Origin: Hymenobacter psoromatis
GTDB lineage: Bacteria > Bacteroidota > Bacteroidia > Cytophagales > Hymenobacteraceae
Assembly: GCA_001596155.1 (NCBI GenBank)
Contig: CP014771.1
Span: 310,001 to 374,000 of the forward strand
Direction: 5' to 3'
Length of the DNA stretch: 64,000 nucleotides
Shown in pieces: positions 40,854 to 49,203 of the stretch (the stretch's first letter is position 1; every line of letters starts with the position of its first letter). Below the pieces are notes generated by a model. It searched no databases. It was given only the letters and a program-made list of their open reading frames with translations, and was not told where the DNA came from. The position numbers and the translations under genes were made by a program.

Positions 40854-42119
40854 CTACACCTTCAGCAGCGCGGCGTCCTGGTGCCCGGCCAGCTGCTGCC
40901 ACAGCAGAATCAGCACAGCCTGGGTAGTGTAGTCGATATTAATCTGCCGGCCGCGGTCGATGTTTATCTGCCGGCTCACGGTGCCAGCGGGGGTAGCGCA
41001 GGCGATGCAGATGGTGCCCACCGGCTTGAGTGGCGTGCCGCCACCGGGGCCGGCAATGCCGCTGGTGGCCAGGGCCACGTCGCAGCCCAGGCGGGCGCAG
41101 GCACCCTCGGCCATCTCGCGCACGGTGGGCTCGCTCACGGCCCCGTGCTGACCCAGAGTTTCGGCGTTCACACCTAGCAGGCTCTCCTTGAGGTCGTTAT
41201 CATACGCCACTATGCTGCCGCGGAAGTAGGCCGAGCTGCCCGGCACGCTGGTAATGCGCTGGGCCACCGCGCCGCCGGTGCAGCTTTCGGCAGTGCCGAG
41301 CTGCCAGCCTCGGGCCTTTAATAATTGGCCTACCACTACTTCAAGCGGCGAGTCTTCTTCGGCAAAAATGTACTCGCCGATGCGCTGGCGCAGCTCGGGT
41401 AGCAGGGCCAGCATCCGGCCGCGCAGGTCGGGCTGGCCGTCGTCGGTGCCGGTGAGGCGCAGGCGCACGCTGCCCAGGCTGGGCAGGTAGGCCAGCTTGA
41501 TGTGGGGGGGTAGGGCGCTTTCCCAGTCCTTGATTTTCTCGGCCAGAAACGACTCGCCCAGCCCGGCCGTCATGATGACCACGTGCTTGATGGGGGCCAG
41601 CTGAAACTTCGCCCGGAGCTTGGGCAGCACCTCATCGGTCATCAGCTTTTTCATCTCGAAGGGCACGCCGGGCAGGCTGATGAACACCGTGCCGCCGTCC
41701 TCCAGCCACATGCCGGGCGCGGTGCCCACGGCGTTGTGCAGCACTTCGGTGCCGGCCGGCACCAGCGCCTGCTGGCGGTTCACGTCGAGCATGGGCCGGC
41801 CGAAGCGCTTGAAAATGCCTTCCACGTGGTGCAGCGTGGGCTCGTGCAGCACCAGCTCGCGGCCGAAGTAGCGGGCCAGCACGTGCTTGGTGAGGTCGTC
41901 TTTGGTGGGGCCGAGGCCGCCGGTCATCAGGATGACAGTGGCGCGCTGGCGGGCCTGGTCGAGGGCGGCCACGATTTCGTCGGCGCGGTCGCTCACGCTT
42001 GTTATCTGGCGCACGCGCAGGCCCAGGCGGCCCAGCTGCTGGCCCATAAAGGCCGAATTGGTGTCCACGACCTGCCCGTAGAGCAGCTCGTCGCCGATGG
42101 TCATGATTTCAACGTCCAT
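40854..42119 (-). CDS. cinA: CinA-family protein
   Basis: The 421-residue product joins a MoaB/MogA-like N-terminal domain (EIMTIGDELLYGQVVDTNSAFMGQQL, MTGGLGPTKDDLTKHVL) to a C-terminal CinA amidohydrolase domain (LGTAESCTGGAVAQRITSVPGSSAYFRGSIVAYDNDLK, then TSGIAGPGGGTPLKPVGTICIA). Such proteins hydrolyse ADP-ribose and/or deamidate nicotinamide mononucleotide in pyridine-nucleotide salvage. An IN-IDRGRQIN-ID duplication (INIDRGRQINID) near residue 388 is unusual. Confidence 0.93.
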   Translation of the reverse strand: MDVEIMTIGDELLYGQVVDTNSAFMGQQLGRLGLRVRQITSVSDRADEIVAALDQARQRATVILMTGGLGPTKDDLTKHVLARYFGRELVLHEPTLHHVEGIFKRFGRPMLDVNRQQALVPAGTEVLHNAVGTAPGMWLEDGGTVFISLPGVPFEMKKLMTDEVLPKLRAKFQLAPIKHVVIMTAGLGESFLAEKIKDWESALPPHIKLAYLPSLGSVRLRLTGTDDGQPDLRGRMLALLPELRQRIGEYIFAEEDSPLEVVVGQLLKARGWQLGTAESCTGGAVAQRITSVPGSSAYFRGSIVAYDNDLKESLLGVNAETLGQHGAVSEPTVREMAEGACARLGCDVALATSGIAGPGGGTPLKPVGTICIACATPAGTVSRQINIDRGRQINIDYTTQAVLILLWQQLAGHQDAALLKV

Positions 42120-42234
42120 GAGGGGGGTAGGGAAGTTTGGCAGGGTTTTGTAGAGAACTTTGCGCCGCAGTGCTTGCAGGACAGCTATACGAGCCGTCCG
42201 GTTTTTAGCCCCGCTTTTTTTCTTTTACCGCTTT

Positions 42235-43044
42235 ATGAAAAATTTACTCCTGGCCTTGGCCTTGCTCAGTGCCGTGCCCGCCCTGGCTCAAACCAAAAAA
42301 AAGACGACTACCAAGAAAACCACCGTCGTTAAGAAGAAGGCCCCGGTGAAGGCCACCACCAAAAAAACCACGGCCACCAAACCCACCGCCGCCGCGCCTA
42401 CCCCCGCCCCCGCGCCGGTAGCGCCCCTCACCGAGGCCGAGGCCGCCAGCGGCCTGCGCGAAGCCCTCACCACGGGCATCACCAAAGCCGTGGGATTTGC
42501 CTCCGAAAAAGATGGCTTCAACCTCAACGACGACATCCGCATTCCGTTTCCGCCCGATGCGCAGCTCGTGGCCACCACGCTGGGCGCGCTGCCCGGCCCC
42601 ATTGGCAAGCAGGCCGTGGAGCAGGCCACCAACCTCATGAACCGCGCCGCCGAGGCCGCCGCGCCCGCCGCCAAAGACATCTTTCTCAACGCTTTGCAAA
42701 ACCTCTCGCTCAGCGACGCGCTCTCGCTCGTGACCAGCGGCAGCAAGGACGCCGCGACCCAGCTGCTACGCAAAAACTCGGAAACGGCCCTCAACGCCGC
42801 CCTGCGCCCGAGCATCGTGCAGAGCCTCGACCAAGTGGGGGCCAACGCGGCCTACGCCAAGCTCATTGAGCGCTACAACAAGATTCCGCTCGTGACGCCC
42901 GCCAACGCCAGCCTCACCGACTACGTGACTAAAGAAACCGTGGACGGCCTCTTCGTGCTGCTGGCCCAGCAGGAAGCCAAAATCCGCCAGAACCCGGCCG
43001 CGCAGTCCACGGCCCTGCTCAAGCGCGTGTTTGGCGCGAAATAA
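42235..43044 (+). CDS. Exported DUF4197 protein
   Basis: From ATG 42235 the product has 269 residues: a signal peptide (MKNLLLALALLSAVPALAQ), a Lys/Thr-rich low-complexity stretch (KKKTTTKKTTVVKKK and following, about residues 20-60, then a Pro/Ala run), and the DUF4197 domain (EAASGLREALTTGITKAVGFASEKDGFNLNDDIRIPFP to NAYAKLIERYNKIPL). DUF4197 proteins are periplasmic or lipoproteins of unknown function. A terminator follows at 43109. Confidence 0.88.
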   Translation: MKNLLLALALLSAVPALAQTKKKTTTKKTTVVKKKAPVKATTKKTTATKPTAAAPTPAPAPVAPLTEAEAASGLREALTTGITKAVGFASEKDGFNLNDDIRIPFPPDAQLVATTLGALPGPIGKQAVEQATNLMNRAAEAAAPAAKDIFLNALQNLSLSDALSLVTSGSKDAATQLLRKNSETALNAALRPSIVQSLDQVGANAAYAKLIERYNKIPLVTPANASLTDYVTKETVDGLFVLLAQQEAKIRQNPAAQSTALLKRVFGAK

Positions 43045-43108
43045 TTTTTTGCCCCCGCCCCGCCCGCGATTCTGTCGAGACAAACGCGCGGCCTGTCGAT
43101 TAAAACCC

Positions 43109-43138
43109 AGCCCCGACCGCCCTGCGGCCGGGGCTTTT
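43109..43138 (+). terminator. Intrinsic terminator after the DUF4197 gene
   Basis: AGCCCC (43109-43114) pairs with GGGGCT (43130-43135), with an inner CCGC/GCGG stem, and leads to TTTT. Confidence 0.75.
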
Positions 43139-43207
43139 CGTTGGAACATTAAACCACTAAACGAAAGGAATGTCTAACGTTTGTAACTTACATAATCTGT
43201 TGTCTTC

Positions 43208-44758
43208 ATGAAGATTACATACCTGCTAGCGCTGAGTTTAGGTCTGCTCGCCGGCTGCCATAAGGACGCCGACCTCACGCCGGCTCCCACTACCCAGCTG
43301 CACCTGACCTTTGGGGCGGGAGCGCTCACGCTCAACCCCTCGGGCTATGCGCCGCTCACGGCGCGGCTCATGCTCAACTCGCCCCAGAGCGGGCGGCTGC
43401 GCCTGGTGGTGCACGGCCGGCACGGCACGGCCTCGGACCTCACCCAGCAGTTCAACGACGAAGGTACGGCGCACGCGGTGGCCATAATGGGCCTGTATGC
43501 GAACTATGCCAACAGCGTGACGGTGTCGCTGGTGAATCCCACCGGGCAGGTGCTGGCCGATACGACCCTCACTATCCAGACCGCCGCCCTACCCCCCAAC
43601 ATGCCGACCGGCCTCGTGACGGCCGAGCCAACGGGCACGGCCCTGGGTGGCGACTTTACCTTGGTGAGCAACTTCAGCGCTACCGACCCGCAGATGCCGC
43701 TCATCCTGGATAACTACGGTGATATTCGCTGGCTGCTCGACTACCGCACCCTGGCCGAGCTGGGGCAGCTTTCGTACGACTGCGGCATCAGCCGGCTGCA
43801 AAATGGTAATTATTGCTTTGGCGATAAAACGACCAGCCAGCTTTTTGAGGTTGATGTGTACGGTAACATCATCAACCGCTGGAACCTGCCGGGCTACACC
43901 TTTCACCACGAAATGTATGAGAAGCCCGACGGCAATTTTCTGGTGACGGTGAACAAAAACGGCAGCACCCACCCCGACGGCACGGCCACCAACGAGGACT
44001 ATGTGGTCGAGATTGACCGCCACGCCAACCGCGTGCTCACCGAGTGGGACCTCAAGCAGAGCCTGAACGAAAACCGCCACGCCCTGGAGCCCGACCCCGT
44101 GGACTGGGTGCACGCCAACGCCGTGCTCTATGACCCCTCCGACAATACCATCATCGTATCGGGCCGCTACCAGGCGGTAGTGAAGCTCACCTACGACAAC
44201 CACGTGAAATGGCTGATGGCCCCGCACCGCGGCTGGGGCCTCAACCACCAGGGCCAGGACCTGAGCCAGCTGCTGTTTACGCCGCTCGACGCCAGCGGCC
44301 AGGCCATCGCCGACACGGCCGTGGTCAACGGCTCGGCCAACCATCCCGATTTTGAGTGGAACTGGTACCAGCACTCCATTCAGCTGATGCCCAACGGCGA
44401 CCTGCTGCTGTTTGACAACGGCACCAACCGCAACTTCATCCACGGGGCCCCCACTCACTACAGCCGCGCCGTGGAATACCGGCTTAACCCCAACGCCCAC
44501 ACGGTGCAGCAAATCTGGACCTACGGCAAGGAGCGCGGCGACGACACGTACTCGGCCATCGTGTCGCGGGTGCAGTACCTGCCAGCCGTCAACCACATGA
44601 TGTTCTGCCCCGGCTACCTGGTACCCAACACTATCGGCCAGGGCGGCAAAATCATCGAAGTAGATTATGCTACCAAGAAAGTGCTGTTTGAAATGCAGGT
44701 GAGCGATGCCAACGGCTTTGCCTTCCACCGCGCCCAGCGCGCGAGCATTTACCCTTGA
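43208..44758 (+). CDS. Arylsulfotransferase (ASST)-like lipoprotein
   Basis: The 516-residue product has a lipoprotein signal peptide (MKITYLLALSLGLLAGCHKD; Cys17). The mature protein has a beta-propeller-like layout with repeated Trp/Tyr/His motifs (FHHEMYEKPDGNFLVTVN, DWVHANAVLYDPSDNTIIVSGRYQAVVKL, DFEWNWYQHSIQLMPNGDLLLFDNG). These match the aryl-sulfate sulfotransferase family, which transfers sulfate between phenols without PAPS. The conserved His residues of these motifs are present. It is likely anchored at the outer or inner membrane. Confidence 0.82.
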   Translation: MKITYLLALSLGLLAGCHKDADLTPAPTTQLHLTFGAGALTLNPSGYAPLTARLMLNSPQSGRLRLVVHGRHGTASDLTQQFNDEGTAHAVAIMGLYANYANSVTVSLVNPTGQVLADTTLTIQTAALPPNMPTGLVTAEPTGTALGGDFTLVSNFSATDPQMPLILDNYGDIRWLLDYRTLAELGQLSYDCGISRLQNGNYCFGDKTTSQLFEVDVYGNIINRWNLPGYTFHHEMYEKPDGNFLVTVNKNGSTHPDGTATNEDYVVEIDRHANRVLTEWDLKQSLNENRHALEPDPVDWVHANAVLYDPSDNTIIVSGRYQAVVKLTYDNHVKWLMAPHRGWGLNHQGQDLSQLLFTPLDASGQAIADTAVVNGSANHPDFEWNWYQHSIQLMPNGDLLLFDNGTNRNFIHGAPTHYSRAVEYRLNPNAHTVQQIWTYGKERGDDTYSAIVSRVQYLPAVNHMMFCPGYLVPNTIGQGGKIIEVDYATKKVLFEMQVSDANGFAFHRAQRASIYP

Positions 44759-44772
44759 TTAGCGGGTAGTAG

Positions 44773-44828
44773 CGCAAAAAAGAGAGGGGGTAGGCACCGC
44801 GCCAGCGGTGCCTACCCCCTCTCTTTTT
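44773..44828. terminator. Bidirectional palindromic terminator
   Basis: AAAAAAGAGAGGGGGTAGGC at the left pairs with GCCTACCCCCTCTCTTTTT at the right; total stem about 24 bp. It ends both the arylsulfotransferase gene and the opposing acidic-protein gene. Confidence 0.88.
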
Positions 44829-44848
44829 ATCAGCTTGTCAGCTTGCGC

Positions 44849-45205
44849 TTAGTAGTCGCTGTCGTAGTCGTCGCCCCGGCCCCGGCCGCGCGGGCTGCTG
44901 CCAAAAGAATCGTCGTCGTCGTCGGCATCGAGGTCGTCGTCGTCCTCAAGAGGAGCGAGGCCGCTGCTGCCATCGGGGTCCTCGGCGGCTTCGGCGGTCG
45001 TAAATTCTTCCTCCGTCATGGAAGCCAGGTCGAGCGCCTCGTCGTGCGAGGAGCCCGTGTCGCGCCACATCAGGTAGTCGGCGTACTTGGCCGCCAGCTG
45101 GTTTTCGCTGGAACCCTTGGTTTTAGCGCCGCCCGTGCGGGCAAACTCGTCGAGGTTATCGTCGTCGGTGAGGTCGTCCTCGTCCAGGTCGTCGTGCTGT
45201 CGCAT
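44849..45205 (-). CDS. Very acidic low-complexity protein, 118 aa
   Basis: The product is dominated by Asp and Glu (MRQHDDLDEDDLTDDDNLDE at the start, APLEDDDDLDADDDDD later). A short ordered-looking centre (NQLAAKYADYLMWRDTGSSHDEALDLASM) and an RGRGRGDDYDSDY tail are visible. No signal peptide is seen, so it is cytoplasmic. The family is unknown. The 5' end overlaps the predicted tail of the UMA2 gene by about 50 bases. Confidence 0.65.
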   Translation of the reverse strand: MRQHDDLDEDDLTDDDNLDEFARTGGAKTKGSSENQLAAKYADYLMWRDTGSSHDEALDLASMTEEEFTTAEAAEDPDGSSGLAPLEDDDDLDADDDDDSFGSSPRGRGRGDDYDSDY

Positions 45206-45899
45206 AGCAAAAATGGCAGTAGAAGGGAGTTAATTGATAGTTTAGGGGGTAGGGCGAAGATACGGCGGGCGGCGAAATGGGTTGGCCGAAACGCGTAAAA
45301 GAACCTCCCAACCCCCCCGCCAGCGGCACTTTGCGGTAGAGGTCGGCCAGCGTCAGCTCTATCCCAATGGCCGGCAGGGGCACCACCGCCGCCAAGCCCT
45401 CAAACGTGTCGAAGGCCCACACCTTGGGCTCGCGCCAGGTGGCCAGGCGCACGATAGGCTGCGTGCTTTCAAGGAGCAGGTAGTGCCGCAGCGTGGGAAT
45501 ATCTTTATAGAGGATGAACTTGCCCACCCGGTCGTATTCCCCCGTGCTTCTTGATATCACCTCCGCTAGCACGATGGGATTCAGCAGCGTATCCAGGTAC
45601 TTGTCGGAGGCAAATTGCGGCGGCCCGCACACCACTGATAAGTCGGGGTAGGTATAGAGCCCATTTTCCTTCACTTGCAGCCGCATATCGCTCACGCGAA
45701 CCGTGCAGTCGCGCTCACGCAGGGCAATATTGAGCGCCGTTGCGGCATTCAGATTCACTAAGTTATGCGCATTGCTGGCGCCGGCCATCGCATACACTGC
45801 GCCTTGGTAATACTCGCTCTTGAAAGAGGCAGCGCGTTCAGCTGCTAAGTATTCTTCGGGCGAAACCGGAGTAAAGGCAAGGCTGGGAGCGGCAGACAT
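45156..45899 (-). CDS. UMA2-family (DUF820) nuclease-fold protein
   Basis: UMA2 proteins have a restriction-endonuclease-like fold of unknown biological role. The core is seen in residues 8-190: SPEEYLAAERAASFKSEYYQGAVYAMAGAS, TYPDLSVVCGPPQ, NPIVLAEVISRSTGEYDRVGKFILYKDIPTLRHYLLL with the acidic catalytic residues. A non-conserved tail of about 55 residues continues past the domain and overlaps the next gene; a G7 tract near its start may mark a frame slip. It is intact, unlike the copy at 16910. Confidence 0.82.
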   Translation of the reverse strand: MSAAPSLAFTPVSPEEYLAAERAASFKSEYYQGAVYAMAGASNAHNLVNLNAATALNIALRERDCTVRVSDMRLQVKENGLYTYPDLSVVCGPPQFASDKYLDTLLNPIVLAEVISRSTGEYDRVGKFILYKDIPTLRHYLLLESTQPIVRLATWREPKVWAFDTFEGLAAVVPLPAIGIELTLADLYRKVPLAGGLGGSFTRFGQPISPPAVSSPYPLNYQLTPFYCHFCYATARRPGRGRPHRRR

Positions 45900-45942
45900 G
45901 GGAAGCTGGTAAGTGGTTTACCCAAAAGTAAGCACGAGCCGC

Positions 45943-46575
45943 TTACCCCTGCTGAAAGTCCGTAATCCGCACCTGGCCCTCGCAAAACGCGTATTCGGCC
46001 GGCACATTCGAGGAGACGATAACCAGGCGGCCGGCGTCGCGCACCCGCGCCACGTGCTCCTGGTACCAGGCCGCGCCCTGGGCATCGAGGTTGGTGGTGG
46101 GCTCGTCGAGCAGCAGCAGCGGGGCTGCCGCATACAGGGCCATGCCCAGCTTGAGGCGCTGCTTCATACCCGACGAAAACGTGCGCACCGCCTGGTGCCG
46201 CGACTTGTGCAGGTACATGATATCGACTAGCCCCGCCACCGACAGGCCCGGCCGCAGCGGCTTGAGGCGGGTGTGAAAAGCCAGCAGCTCCAGCAGCGTA
46301 AAGTCTTCGGGCAGCTCCAGGTAGGGCGCGCAGTAGGCCAGCTGCTGCGGCACGGCGGCGGGGGGTAGGGCCCTACCCCCCAGCGAGTACGCCACCTCGC
46401 CCTCAGACGGCAGCAGCTGGCCGGCCACAATGCTGAGCAGCGTGCTCTTGCCCGCGCCATTAGGCCCCAGAATGGCCGTGGCCGTGCCCGGCCGAAAATC
46501 GTGACTCAGGTGCCGAAAAATCCACTGGCGGCCGTAGCGGCGGCCCAAGCCCTGGGCAGAAAGGGTAAAAGCCAT
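45943..46575 (-). CDS. ABC transporter ATP-binding protein
   Basis: The 210-residue ATPase shows Walker A LGPNGAGKSTLL (about residue 36), a Q-loop region, the signature FSSGMKQRLKLGMAL, Walker B PLLLLDEPTTNLD and a final switch region. It would pair with a separate membrane subunit that is not in the window. The class (short, ABC-2-like) suggests export of a lipid, drug or polysaccharide. A long palindrome lies upstream of its start. Confidence 0.88.
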   Translation of the reverse strand: MAFTLSAQGLGRRYGRQWIFRHLSHDFRPGTATAILGPNGAGKSTLLSIVAGQLLPSEGEVAYSLGGRALPPAAVPQQLAYCAPYLELPEDFTLLELLAFHTRLKPLRPGLSVAGLVDIMYLHKSRHQAVRTFSSGMKQRLKLGMALYAAAPLLLLDEPTTNLDAQGAAWYQEHVARVRDAGRLVIVSSNVPAEYAFCEGQVRITDFQQG

Positions 46576-46589
46576 GAGTAAGTAGGTCG

Positions 46590-46706
46590 CGCAAAAAGAA
46601 CGTCATTCCGAGCTTGCCGAGGAATCTCGCTTGCGGTCGTTCGGTCCTTGTTCAACGACGCAAGCGAGATTCCTCGGCAAGCTCGGAATGACGTTCTTTT
46701 TGCGCA
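46590..46706. repeat. Long palindrome, GAACGTCATTCC family
   Basis: Arms of about 50 bp (GCGCAAAAAGAACGTCATTCC outside) pair nearly perfectly around a short centre. Part of the arm (GAACGTCATTCC, CTCGGAATGACGTTC) is shared with 16835 and 30911. Confidence 0.88.
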
Positions 46707-46775
46707 AATCACTTGGCGGCTAGCATAGCTGGCGGCTTTTCTCCAGAACGAAACCAACAGCCAGCAGCTATGAAA

Positions 46776-47582
46776 TTAGTCCAGGCCTTCCTCGGGCAGC
46801 ATGCCGCGGCTTGGGCCTTTGATGATGCCACGCGCCGCCGCCTGCACAAACTGCACCACCTGGGTGCGCTCAGCCGAAGCGGGCAGCTCGGCTTCGATGC
46901 GGGCCAGCGCGTCGAGCAGGGGTAGGCCGCTCAGGTACAGCACGCGGTACATCTCGTGCACTTCGTTCACCTGCTCCTCGCTGAAGCCGCGGCGGCGCAG
47001 GCCCACCGAGTTCACGCCGGCGTAGGTCAGCGGCTCGCGGGCGGCCTTCACGAAGGGCGGCACGTCCTTGCGCACCAGCGAGCCCCCCGCGATGAAGGCG
47101 TGCGGCCCAATATTGGTAAACTGATGAATGGCCGTGGTGCCGCCAATAATGGCCCAGTCGCCCACCACCACGTGGCCGGCCATCTGGGTCGAGTTCGAAA
47201 TTACGCAGTGGTCGCCCACCAAGCAGTCGTGAGCAATGTGCACGTAGGCCTGCAACAGGCAGTGGCTGCCCACCACGGTGCGGCCCCGGTCAATGGTGCC
47301 GCGGTTCACGGTCACGCACTCGCGCAGCACGGTGTAATCGCCGATGTGGGCCGTCGTCACCTCGCCGGCAAACTTCAAATCCTGCGGAATGCCCGCCACC
47401 ACCGCGCCCGGAAAAATCTGGCAGTTTGCCCCAATCCGCGCCCCGTCCATGATAGTCACGTTGGGCCCAATCCAGGTATTTTCGCCAATCTCCACGTCCC
47501 CGTAAATAGTGGTGAACGGTTCAACAGTAACTCCCGGCGCGAGCCGGGCGGCGGGGTGGATATGAGCGAGGGGAGAAATCAT
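46776..47582 (-). CDS. lpxA: UDP-N-acetylglucosamine O-acyltransferase LpxA
   Basis: LpxA performs the first step of lipid A synthesis, moving a 3-hydroxyacyl chain from ACP to UDP-GlcNAc. The 268-residue product has hexapeptide repeats (IHPAARLAPGVTVEPFTTIYGDVEIGENTWIGPNVTIMDG) and the active-site region LLQAYVHIAHDCLVGDHCVISNSTQMAGHV with the catalytic His. The C-terminal helices (RRGFSEEQVNEVHEMYRVLY) are typical. It is downstream of lpxC/fabZ and lpxD in one lipid A block. Confidence 0.95.
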   Translation of the reverse strand: MISPLAHIHPAARLAPGVTVEPFTTIYGDVEIGENTWIGPNVTIMDGARIGANCQIFPGAVVAGIPQDLKFAGEVTTAHIGDYTVLRECVTVNRGTIDRGRTVVGSHCLLQAYVHIAHDCLVGDHCVISNSTQMAGHVVVGDWAIIGGTTAIHQFTNIGPHAFIAGGSLVRKDVPPFVKAAREPLTYAGVNSVGLRRRGFSEEQVNEVHEMYRVLYLSGLPLLDALARIEAELPASAERTQVVQFVQAAARGIIKGPSRGMLPEEGLD

Positions 47583-47586
47583 TTCT

Positions 47587-47682
47587 GAGTTAAGAGTTAA
47601 AAGTTAAGAGTTAAAAATTAGCGGATGAGAGCTAAAACTGCCGGCTGGCAACTCTTAACTCTTAATTCTTAACTTTTAACTC
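47587..47682. repeat. TTAAGAGTTAAAAGT tandem and inverted repeats
   Basis: Short direct repeats of TTAAGAGTTA on the left face their inverse on the right (CTTAACTCTTAATTCTTAAC), forming a loose palindrome between lpxA and lpxC/fabZ. Similar low-complexity units are at 49086 and 61041. Confidence 0.65.
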
Positions 47683-49070
47683 CCCTTGCGGACGATGGCG
47701 GCGCTCATCTCGGCGTCGCACACCACTTTGCCATTCACGAAGGCCTGGCCTTTCATCTTGGCGATGCCGCGCTTGATGGGGGCCGTGAGCTGGCAGTGAA
47801 AAATGACGGTGTCGCCGGGCAGCACCTTTTTGCGAAAGCGCGCATTCTCAATCCCCAAAAAGTATTGCCAGTAGTTTTCTGGGTCGGGTACGGTGTTCAT
47901 CACCAGAATACCGCCAGTCTGGGCCATTGCCTCAATCTGCAACACGCCCGGCATCACGGGGTTACCAGGGAAGTGGCCCTGGAAAAAGGGCTCGTTCATG
48001 GTTACGTTCTTCACGGCCGTCACCATCTGCGAGTCGAGGTGAATCACCTTGTCCAGCAGCAGGAAGGGGTAGCGATGGGGCAGCACCTGCATAATGCGGT
48101 TGATGTCCATCACTGGCTCGCGGCTGGGGTCGTAAAACGGCACGGCGCTGGTACGGTCTTCCAGCATCCGCTTCTTGATTTTTTTGGCGAAAGCTACGTT
48201 GGCGGCGTGGCCGGGGCGGGCGGCCAGAATCTGGCCCTTGAGCGGGCGGCCCACTAGGGCCAGGTCGCCCACCAGGTCGAGCAGCTTGTGGCGGGCAGGC
48301 TCGTTTTTGTGGCGCAGGTCCACGTTGTTGAGAATGCCTTCTTTCTTCACCGACACCTTGGGCTTGCCTAGCATGGCCGCCAGCTCGTCCAGCTCGTCCT
48401 CGCCCACCACGCGGTCCACCACCACGATGGCGTTGCTCAGGTCGCCGCCCTTGATGAGGTTCGATTTGTAGAGATGCTCCAGCTCGTGCAAAAAGCAAAA
48501 GGTGCGCGACGACGCAATTTCATCGCTAAACTGCTTGATATCAGTAAGCGACGCGTGCTGCGAACCCAGCACCGGCGAGTTGTAGTCCACCATCACCGTG
48601 AGGCGGTAGTCGGAGAGGGGTAGGGCCGCGATTTCCACGCCCCGCGCATTGTCCATGTACCGAATGGTATCGGGAATCTCGTAGTAGTTGCGCAGCGCGT
48701 TCTGCTCCTCAAAGCCCACCGTGTTCAGGGCCTTGATAAACTCATACGACGAGCCATCCATGATGGGCGGCTCGGGGCCGCTAAGCTGAATGAGCACGTT
48801 GTCGAGCTGCAGGCCCACGAGGGCGGCCAGCGTGTGCTCCACGGTGTTGACGCGCGCGCCGTTTTGCTCAATGGTGGTGCCCCGCGAGAGGTCCACCACG
48901 TTGTCCACGTCGGCATCGACCAGGGGCTGGCCCGGCAGGTCCACGCGCTGAAATTTGTAGCCGTGGCCCACCGGAGCCGGGCAAAACGTCATCGTGGCTT
49001 CCGCCCCCGTGTGCAGCCCGATGCCCCGCACCGTGACGGGGGCCTTGATAGTGTGCTGTTTATCGTTCAT
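47676..49070 (-). CDS. lpxC-fabZ: Bifunctional LpxC deacetylase / FabZ dehydratase
   Basis: The 464-residue fusion is the usual Bacteroidota arrangement. Residues 1-300 are LpxC (VRGIGLHTGAEATMTF, NTVEHTLAALVGLQLDNV with zinc His, DGSSYEFI, HKLLDLVGDLALVG), the committed step of lipid A synthesis. Residues 320-460 are FabZ (MQVLPHRYPFLLLDKVIHL, HFPGNPVMPGVLQIEAMAQTGG with the catalytic His and Glu), which dehydrates 3-hydroxyacyl-ACP. The fusion balances two enzymes that draw on the same 3-hydroxyacyl-ACP pool. Confidence 0.96.
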   Translation of the reverse strand: MNDKQHTIKAPVTVRGIGLHTGAEATMTFCPAPVGHGYKFQRVDLPGQPLVDADVDNVVDLSRGTTIEQNGARVNTVEHTLAALVGLQLDNVLIQLSGPEPPIMDGSSYEFIKALNTVGFEEQNALRNYYEIPDTIRYMDNARGVEIAALPLSDYRLTVMVDYNSPVLGSQHASLTDIKQFSDEIASSRTFCFLHELEHLYKSNLIKGGDLSNAIVVVDRVVGEDELDELAAMLGKPKVSVKKEGILNNVDLRHKNEPARHKLLDLVGDLALVGRPLKGQILAARPGHAANVAFAKKIKKRMLEDRTSAVPFYDPSREPVMDINRIMQVLPHRYPFLLLDKVIHLDSQMVTAVKNVTMNEPFFQGHFPGNPVMPGVLQIEAMAQTGGILVMNTVPDPENYWQYFLGIENARFRKKVLPGDTVIFHCQLTAPIKRGIAKMKGQAFVNGKVVCDAEMSAAIVRKGS

Positions 49071-49085
49071 TCTTTCAGGTTGCTA

Positions 49086-49192
49086 GTTTTCGGTTCCTGG
49101 TTCCTGGTTCCTGGTTTCCAGTTAGTAGGCTGACGAATATGCATCAGTTTAGTAACCAGAAACCAGGAACCAGAAACCAGGAACCAGAAACC
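49086..49192. repeat. GGTTCCTGGTTCC short repeats in inverted halves
   Basis: Left half: repeated GGTTCCT units. Right half: their inverse (AACCAGGAACCAGAAACC). Together they form an imperfect palindrome between lpxC/fabZ and lpxD. Confidence 0.7.
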
Positions 49193-49203
49193 TCCTCGCA
49201 AAG

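Noticed and set aside
42235..42420. Lys/Thr-rich stretch of the DUF4197 protein as a collagen-like or histone-like domain
   Set aside because: It is a short low-complexity spacer after the signal peptide, without a regular repeat.
47587..49192. Short tandem units between lpx genes as a CRISPR-like array
   Set aside because: Units are 7-12 bases, directly adjacent, without spacers, and arranged as inverted halves; no cas genes.
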